From Okapia johnstoni (Eukaryota; Chordata; Mammalia; Artiodactyla; Giraffidae), in NCBI GenBank assembly GCA_024291935.2, contig CM044306.1, forward strand, positions 24,821,501 through 24,885,500: 64,000 bases of DNA. The letters run 5' to 3'. The notes beneath the pieces were generated by a model. It did not search any database. It was not told the origin of the DNA and was given only the letters and a program-made list of their open reading frames with translations. Positions 57,892-64,000 of this stretch are shown piece after piece. Every line of letters begins with the position of its first letter. Within the stretch, counting starts at the first letter, position 1. The position numbers and the translations under genes were made by a program.

Positions 57892-58862
57892 GTCTGAGGA
57901 GGAGCAGGTCAGGCCCCCAGCCTCCTGCAGAGCCCGTGCAGGACCCAGCCCACCTGTACCCTCTCTGGGCTGGAGGGAAACCAGATCCAGATGGGTTTTC
58001 TCAGGAGGATGAGGAGCTAGAGGAGGAAAAGGATGGGGTGGTGAGTCCTTTCCTCCTTGCCTCATAACCCAGATAGCTTTAGCCTTTGCCCCACCCCCAG
58101 CCCCCACCCAGGATTGGACCCTTTCCCTCCAGCTGGTCAGAGGCTCTGGAAAAAAACTTATTGGCTGGAGTTCAGACTTCCTACGATCCCTTGTCTTGTC
58201 ACTCCTTCTTGAAATGACTGCAGTCCCACTACAGCCTGGGGTTCAACCAGCAACAAACACTGAGTGTTTTCTCTCTTTGTGTGCCCTGGGCCTTGGCCAG
58301 CCCATTGATGTGGACAGAAGTGGACATCCAGAGTCTTCAAGTTGACCATCACTAAGACACACCCACTGATTTTTCTAGACTTTTTACCACCATAACTGAT
58401 AACATCTATTTACCATCCTATGAAGTAGATGGGATACCAAAAATGTGGACTTTTGTGGACCTATGGGTAATTTTTGCTCCTTTCCTAAGAAAGCCCATCT
58501 TTCCCCCATGTCTTCTCACTTTGAGTAGATAATGGATCCAATCATCCATCAAGTTCAACGAGTATTTATTAAGAGTCTGATTCCCATTCCGAATACCTAA
58601 ACAAATCCACATGCATACACTCTCTGGAACTCAGTAGGGTAACACTCTGTGGAGAATAGGGACAGACAGTCTCTTGGATGTTTAAGTAGAGATGTCTCAA
58701 ACAGGTGGGGTGAACCTAGCAATTCAGCTCCTCATAGCTGTCTCAGTCCAAAGGAACTGCTCATATTTATATCTAATCTGACTAGCAGCACTCCCCCTGC
58801 AAGCTCTCAGCATCCCCCATATCATGAACATCCAGAAATTAAAGTTTGTACAGAAACCCAGG
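57892..58862 (+). other. DLX4: DLX4 3' untranslated region (inferred extent)
   Basis: Runs from the stop codon to about 20 nt past the ATTAAA at 58838. The total inferred gene span of about 5.7 kb agrees with the size I recall for human DLX4. A short stretch near 58555-58580 resembles an antisense L2 end. Confidence 0.55.
58838..58843 (+). promoter_or_regulatory. DLX4: Candidate DLX4 poly(A) signal ATTAAA
   Basis: ATTAAA followed at once by a GTTTGT-containing U/G-rich element. No AATAAA lies between the stop codon and here. Use of this site is inferred. Confidence 0.5.
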
Positions 58863-60084
58863 CCTTGGCTGAGGACTGTTCATGTCCTGACTTCTGGAGC
58901 TGATTGCTCAGCTTTCTCTTCTCTCCCATCTGACTCTTTCAGCACTGAACTTGAGGCACTGAGTCCTCTACCTCTACCTGGCTATCTGGTTCTAGCTCTG
59001 GAATGTTCTAATAATGTTCACATTTTCAGACATGCCAGGTGAAACCAGAGATGCTAATACTGGGAATGATCAAAGTCTGAGTGATCGTTATAGCAGATGC
59101 TCTCCTGGCCTAGTTCTGGAGGGAACCCGATACTTCGCTGTGTCCACGTTGAGCCCAGGGAGAGTCCCCGCTCACCTTGGGAGAGGACACACTCACTGTG
59201 GCAGTCCAGTCCTCCCCTGGGAGAAGTGTCTCCTGGGGGTGGAAAGGCCCAAACTCACCTAGTGGAAAGGGGAGCAGGAGGGAGAGGAGAAGGAAAACCT
59301 CGGAAGGAACTGGACTTCTCCATCTAGACATGTGAAGAGCACCTGTTCTGTGTTAGGTCCTAGGGATATCAAGGTGACTGAGGCAGACCCTGTGGGCTAA
59401 CAGGGAGCTAGAGAATGACCAGCCACTTGTGTGGTAAGTGCCAGGCTAGGGAAGTACAGGGGACAGTGAGGATTGAGTACACCTGTGTGTACTATGGTAC
59501 ACACACACTCTCTCTCTCTCTCTCTCTAGCTGGGGGATTGAGGACGGGGGGGGGGGTCAAATAATTCAGGGACTCCAGTCCAGCCTGACCCAAGGCCTTG
59601 GAGGAGGGACCTCCAATCCCAGACTAGAAGCTCCCAAGTCAGACTTCCCTCTTACTACGTAAACCTGTTCCCTAGCAAACTGGAAAGCCCACCCAGGCAC
59701 TTCACGCCAACCCAGACTAGCTAGAGACAAGCCCAAGTTGGAGTATTATGTAGGGGAGGCAGTGGGAGCTCCCCACCCCCACCTCAGGAGGCCTGCAGTC
59801 AACCCCTCTGAGGCCCTGAGGGGTCACCCCCTACTCCTTAAAACATACATGGAGTGGTCTGGGGGTGGCAGGTGGCACAGGGTGGACCAAAGCCAAGGTC
59901 CAGGAGAAGGGAGGAATGAGGATGCCAGGAGAAGAGACACCTGCTTCCTCCCCATCGACACCATCTCCTGCCCTGGGCCACCAACCCCCATTTCCACTGG
60001 CTTCTGATGGCCCCAGCCCCAGGTTCCTCCTCTGGGTCTTCACTGAGGCCACGGGTCCTTAGGGCAGCTGTTCCCTCCCACAGC
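58863..60084. other. DLX4 downstream spacer, no gene recognised
   Basis: Ordinary unique sequence with an L2-like antisense piece at 59325-59420 (CACCTGTTCTGTGTTAGGTC) and the simple repeat at 59498-59527. Confidence 0.45.
59498..59527. repeat. (CA)n(CT)n simple repeat
   Basis: ACACACACACTCTCTCTCTC and onward, followed by a G-run at about 59547-59556. Confidence 0.95.
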
Positions 60085-60260
60085 ACGTTGCTGCACTCTT
60101 CTTTCCGCAGACCTGAGATAAGATCTACCGCTCCATCTCGGAAAGCCTCCAAAGGCGAGATTAATTGGACAGCCCAACAAGAGTCGCATCGTTAAAACAA
60201 CAGCCTAAGTTGTAAAGTCAAGTAGCAGGAGTATAATTACTCTTCCAGCCAGAGGCCAGC
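60085..60260. promoter_or_regulatory. Candidate noncoding control element 1, DLX3-DLX4 spacer
   Basis: A repeat-free block holding TTAATTGG (60161-60168) and GTATAATTAC (60231-60240), both homeodomain-type cores, in lower-GC sequence than its surroundings. The DLX3-DLX4 spacer is known to hold enhancers (I37-1 and I37-2). Which, if any, this is cannot be told by eye. Confidence 0.35.
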
Positions 60261-60489
60261 TGAGCTGACAGCGCCCCCCTCCCTTTCCAGCGGAAACAGG
60301 AATCCTTGTCCACTTGGGAGCTGGTCCAGTTTCCCTGGGCTCCTAACAGCTGATGGGAGTGGACCCCAGGGGGAGAGGCACCCCCTTCCCTTCCCACAAA
60401 CCACTGGAGCTGCAAGAAGGGAGCCTGGGGTTCCTTTCTGTGCAGACACCTCTCTGGGAAAATTGGGTCATTAAGGGAGGGGGAACACT

Positions 60490-60720
60490 ATAGAATGGTT
60501 TAGAACTGGAGTTTTGGCCTCCAAAGAGTCCTGCTCTGCTGTGTGACTCTTGGAAAGTTGCTTAACCTCTCTTTCAGCCTCCTTTTCCTTCCCCCAAGAT
60601 GGGAACCTTAACAGGACCTGCTTCCCAGTGTGGTTGTGATGTTGAAAAGAGATAGTGCTTGTAACATGTTTGACATGGTGCCTGGAACATAGTAAGCACT
60701 CATTAATAATAAATGGTGTT
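60490..60720 (+). repeat. MIR SINE, near complete
   Basis: GTGTGACTCTTGGAAAGTTG, CTTAACCTCTCTTTCAGCC, GGTGCCTGGAACATAGTAAG and CACTCATTAATAATAAATGG. Confidence 0.88.
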
Positions 60721-61004
60721 TATAGCTGCTGTATGTATTGAAGAGGAGGGGTCACAGCGAGGCTGAGTTCATACTGCCGCTGCCATCCATTCAGAGCAGG
60801 CAGGAGAAAGGGGGCTGAAGACTAGAGACCTCCACACATCCTGGATCAGCACCTCTGAGAGCCGGACACAGGCACGGTCCTAAATGTAGAAGCGCCAGCA
60901 GCTGTGCCTAGAGCTCACTCTCTCAGTTGCATGGGTCTAAGCCACAAGAAAACTGACTTGGGGCTGTTCTTCCCTCTCCCCCAAGGCTATTTTAAGACAT
61001 GTTC

Positions 61005-61260
61005 CCCATCTCTCCCCCAACAAAATGAGATTCAATTAATTCAATTAAAGCAATTTTGGGAGCAGCTCCTGAAGGCTTTCAATGTGAGATAATTACAAGT
61101 AATTTGCTGCTGTGAAGAGAAAAAGGGCACACGGGGTCTGAGGGAAAAGGAGTTAGCCCCCTCCCCACCAAGCATACACAGATCTAGAGGGATTCCACAC
61201 TGCCATCTGAAGTGCCCTCCCATTGGCCAAATTACTTGCAGGTGGGAAGAGGGAGCTTGT
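61005..61260. promoter_or_regulatory. Candidate noncoding control element 2, DLX3-DLX4 spacer
   Basis: A tandem TTCAATTAA duplex (61031-61048) is followed by GATAATTACAAGTAATTT (about 61088-61105): at least four ATTA/TAAT-type cores within 75 bp. A CCATTGGCCAAATTACTTGC stretch near 61220 adds a CCAAT-type site and another ATTA core. No repeat signature was seen. A homeodomain-bound enhancer is the likely reading. Confidence 0.4.
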
Positions 61261-63084
61261 GTCGGTGGGAGGGGGCTGGGAAGACAGAGTGACAGACTGC
61301 CCCTCCCCCACCCCCAGATCTGCCCAGCAAGATGGGGGTGGGGAGCTGGTTGTTCCCCCGACAAAAAGTCTGCGTATCCCTAGCAGCTGATTACTCAGCT
61401 CCAAACCTCACTTGGGTTTGGATGCCTGAACTTGCCTCTGGGATTGTATCCAGAGTCAATGGAATGTTATCCGGGTAGCTGAGGCTTGTGTAGATGGGGC
61501 CTTAGAGATCAAGGACTTCCCCCAGAATGTATAAGGGATGTCAGTAGAGAGGGGAAAGGACAGAGGGGACAAAACTTACTTCTTGCTTCCAAGCAGGTTA
61601 CACCCCTCTTTCTCCTCCCCTGATCTGATAATCAGCTTTCTAGCTGTGCCTGGCGTCTAACCTCAGCTCTTGCCATTGTCTCCTCTCAGCTTTCTGTCCT
61701 TGGGGCCACTGAAACTTATTCCTTCAGAAAAGCATCTTGCAGGTGTTTCCCACCCCTAATTTTCACCTGGGATAACCCTTTCCTTGCCAGGGCTATTTGG
61801 CCTGGGGGAAGGTGATGATGCCAAGAGGGGGCTGGCAAGGAAGGTAGCCGGGAGGCAGTGACCAAGACCAGTGTGTGGGGATGGGCTTCAGGCCTCTGCA
61901 AAAACTCCTCTAACCCCTAGTTTTGAAGGGTCTAGGGTCCTCCTTTGCCTGGAAACCTCTGTTGCAAGAGATGAGTAATGTTTTAACAATTAGGGTGGTA
62001 TAGAAAAATTCACTGACCCCAAAGTATTTCTCTTTCATATCTTCCCCTCTCTCCCATCTGTCTCCTGGCTTCTCCCAGGTCAAGGAGGGGTGAAGAGGAG
62101 GGGCCCTTCAGTTCTAGTCTCCCCTCTCCAGTGCTTTCCCCCGACCCTTTCTCCGAGTAGCATTGCTATTGGACCTGGGGCAGCCAGGGAGAAATTCTGT
62201 CAGCAAGTCCCTGGGCGACTGCTGTCTCTCCTCTTCCAAGATGAAAAAAGTTGCCGAGAGAAAAGTGGCTGCCTCTTCATGCCTCCCCTTCCCCCTTTCC
62301 TGGCCAGCTCAGATTGCTTAAAAGCAAGGAATTAAAGTTTTTTCTACCCTAAACCTCAAAGTACAAAAGCCCCAGACAAATGCACAGAGACAGACAGATG
62401 TAAGGACCCAGGCATGGGGCCATCATAAGTGCACACACTGCCACACAACAAAGTGCATGCACAGATAGGTGGACACATCGGTGCACATGGAGTGGGCAGA
62501 ACCGCACGCGAGACACACGTGAGCCTTCCACTGTTGTACTCAGACATATTTGGTGAAGTACACTCCAGGTTGCCTACTCATAGAGAAGTATGACACAGAG
62601 GGATGAACCAAGAAGGAAATGCCCGGGGACTTAAACATATGCGGAAACAGACTCAAACATCCCCAGAAATACACAGACTAGCTTCCCTGTGTGTGAGCTT
62701 CTCCCATTCACTTCTCATTCCCATCCCCTTTTCCTGGCTGTTCATCTATTTCTGGGAATATTTCCCGGGAATATTTCCCTGATAAGCTGTTGGTGAGGGA
62801 GACTGAATGGCCACAGAACCTGATAATTTGATTATGAGTTTATTTCCTTTGTTCCCTGAAGCCTTGCCTGCTTCCCTTCCTGAGCTCTAGCAAGAGCTCC
62901 CGTCCCAGCCATTCCTGGCACATCTGGTGGCTCTGAGATGTAGCCAGAGATTCCAGCCCTGGCACAGGAACCCAAAGGCTGTCCTCTTGGATTGCCCCAC
63001 TGAGCCTTCTGTGCCCTGGCCCTGACAGCAACTCAAGGAAGAGGGGTTGCAGGGGTCACAGGGTGGTGAGGAAAGCACCGCTCA
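61261..63084. other. DLX3-DLX4 spacer, no gene recognised
   Basis: Unique sequence. Small AT-core pockets at 61982-62000 (TTTAACAATTAGGGTGG) and 62820-62850 (TGATAATTTGATTATGAG) could be control sites but are weak. 62370-62530 is CA/ACAC-rich. Confidence 0.4.
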
Positions 63085-63152
63085 GTTTCTACTTGCTGTG
63101 CAACCTTGGACAAGTTACACACCCCCTCTGAAGCTTAGATAATTTCCCTTCC
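63085..63152 (+). repeat. MIR core fragment
   Basis: CTTGCTGTGCAACCTTGGAC, then AAGTTACACACCCCCTCTG. Confidence 0.65.
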
Positions 63153-63160
63153 TAAATCTC

Positions 63161-63185
63161 TGTGTGTGTGTGTGTGTGTGTGTGT
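63161..63185. repeat. (TG)12 microsatellite
   Basis: Pure TG run directly after the MIR core, plausibly grown from its end. Confidence 0.95.
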
Positions 63186-64000
63186 AAGGGGTTGATGTGT
63201 GTTCACCACCACTTTCCACCCCAGTCTGGGGCACTACAGCGCAGCCTGTGTCTTCTATCAGACTGGAAGCTCCCAGAATACAGGGCTTTGCTTTTCCCAC
63301 AAGACTGGATGCCTTTTCAACCCCCACAGTCTCATCTCTAAGGTCCTCAGCCCCACTGGCAGCCCGGGGGATGTGTCTGCCAGCCTGGGAAGGGAAAGGA
63401 GTTGGCCTCAAGCTCCTCCAAACATCAAGGTTTCTGGAGGACAAACTCTCACAGAGCCAGGCCTTCAGCCTCTCTGGCCCCCAAATGGAGAGATTACTTC
63501 ATTTCCACTTTGTGTGGAATATATGTGGAATATATTCGTCTGAGCTTCATCTGAACCGTGCCCTTTCAAGAGTTGAGATGAGTTTTGGGTCAGATCTTTG
63601 GCAGGCCTGAGGACTTCCACTCTGGCCTTTAGCTCCCCATCCTCTCCCCCTCCCCACTTCAAGCTGATGAATAACAGACAGGCCGAATCGTGAGGCCAGG
63701 AGCATGACATCTCGATAATCCCACTCCGATCATGAGGCTGCTTGGGGGGACCCTGCTCTGCAGTCCTCTCGGGCCTGGCAGCCCATCCCTGTGATCGCGT
63801 TCTCTGGCCTGTTTCACCTGACATGTCAGGACCCGTGCTCCTTCCTCAGACTGGAGGTTGCCAGAGAGCAGGGCACCGGTCTCCCCTCTCCGACTGAGGG
63901 GCTTCCCCTTCAGGGCTTCCTTTCTCTGCTGGACCCCCCCCTTCCCCAGGCCTGGTGCTCCCGCTCTCTTTGGGATGGCAGGCCAGGACTAGGTATGGAT
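63186..64000. other. DLX3-DLX4 spacer, no gene recognised
   Basis: Unique sequence to the window edge. 63655-63735 (GATGAATAACAGACAGG, CTCGATAATCCCACTCCGAT) looks like ordered noncoding DNA but cannot be assigned. No DLX3 coding exon. Confidence 0.45.

Noticed and set aside
58863..64000. DLX3 exons
   Set aside because: No distal-less homeodomain or C-terminal DLX3-like peptide appears on the minus strand. DLX3 is expected beyond the window.

Overview
The window is mammalian nuclear DNA from a ruminant (Bovidae: cattle, sheep, goat or relatives). The evidence is ruminant-lineage retroposons: BovB LINE fragments, Bov-A/Bov-tA SINEs built from a tRNA-like head and a BovB-derived tail, and CHR-type tRNA-Glu SINEs. 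These lie over older mammalian MIR and L2 relics. The species cannot be fixed from these bases alone.

There is one recognisable protein-coding gene, the homeobox gene DLX4, on the + strand. It has three coding exons (53455-53719, 57062-57258, 57649-57891) with canonical GT/AG junctions and compatible phases, giving 234 residues with an intact homeodomain. Its promoter area has a CCAAT box and a GC box, and a likely poly(A) signal lies at 58838. In mammals DLX4 is paired tail to tail with DLX3. No DLX3 exon is visible here, so DLX3 is expected beyond the right edge. The 5 kb after DLX4 is therefore the start of the DLX3-DLX4 spacer and holds two homeodomain-motif-rich blocks that may correspond to known intergenic enhancers.

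Layout: 1-52.3 kb is intergenic DNA dominated by retroposon relics with scattered CpG-rich patches (about 4.1-4.6 kb and 48.6-49.9 kb). 52.4-57.3 kb is a CpG-rich domain covering the DLX4 upstream region, exon 1, part of intron 1 and exon 2. 57.3-58.9 kb is the DLX4 3' end. 58.9-64 kb is the spacer. I found no convincing second protein gene, tRNA, rRNA or functional small RNA. The long open frames in the GC-rich patches look like chance frames.

Most notable: a U6 snRNA/L1 chimeric retropseudogene with target-site duplications (7248-7967); an L1 with a twin-priming-type 5' inversion carrying a younger SINE (14925-15483); a BovB internal fragment replacing part of another L1 (12301-13085); a two-codon upstream ORF in strong context 26 nt before the DLX4 start; and clustered homeodomain motifs downstream of DLX4. 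I did not find an evidently new biological system. The items above are the ones worth checking.
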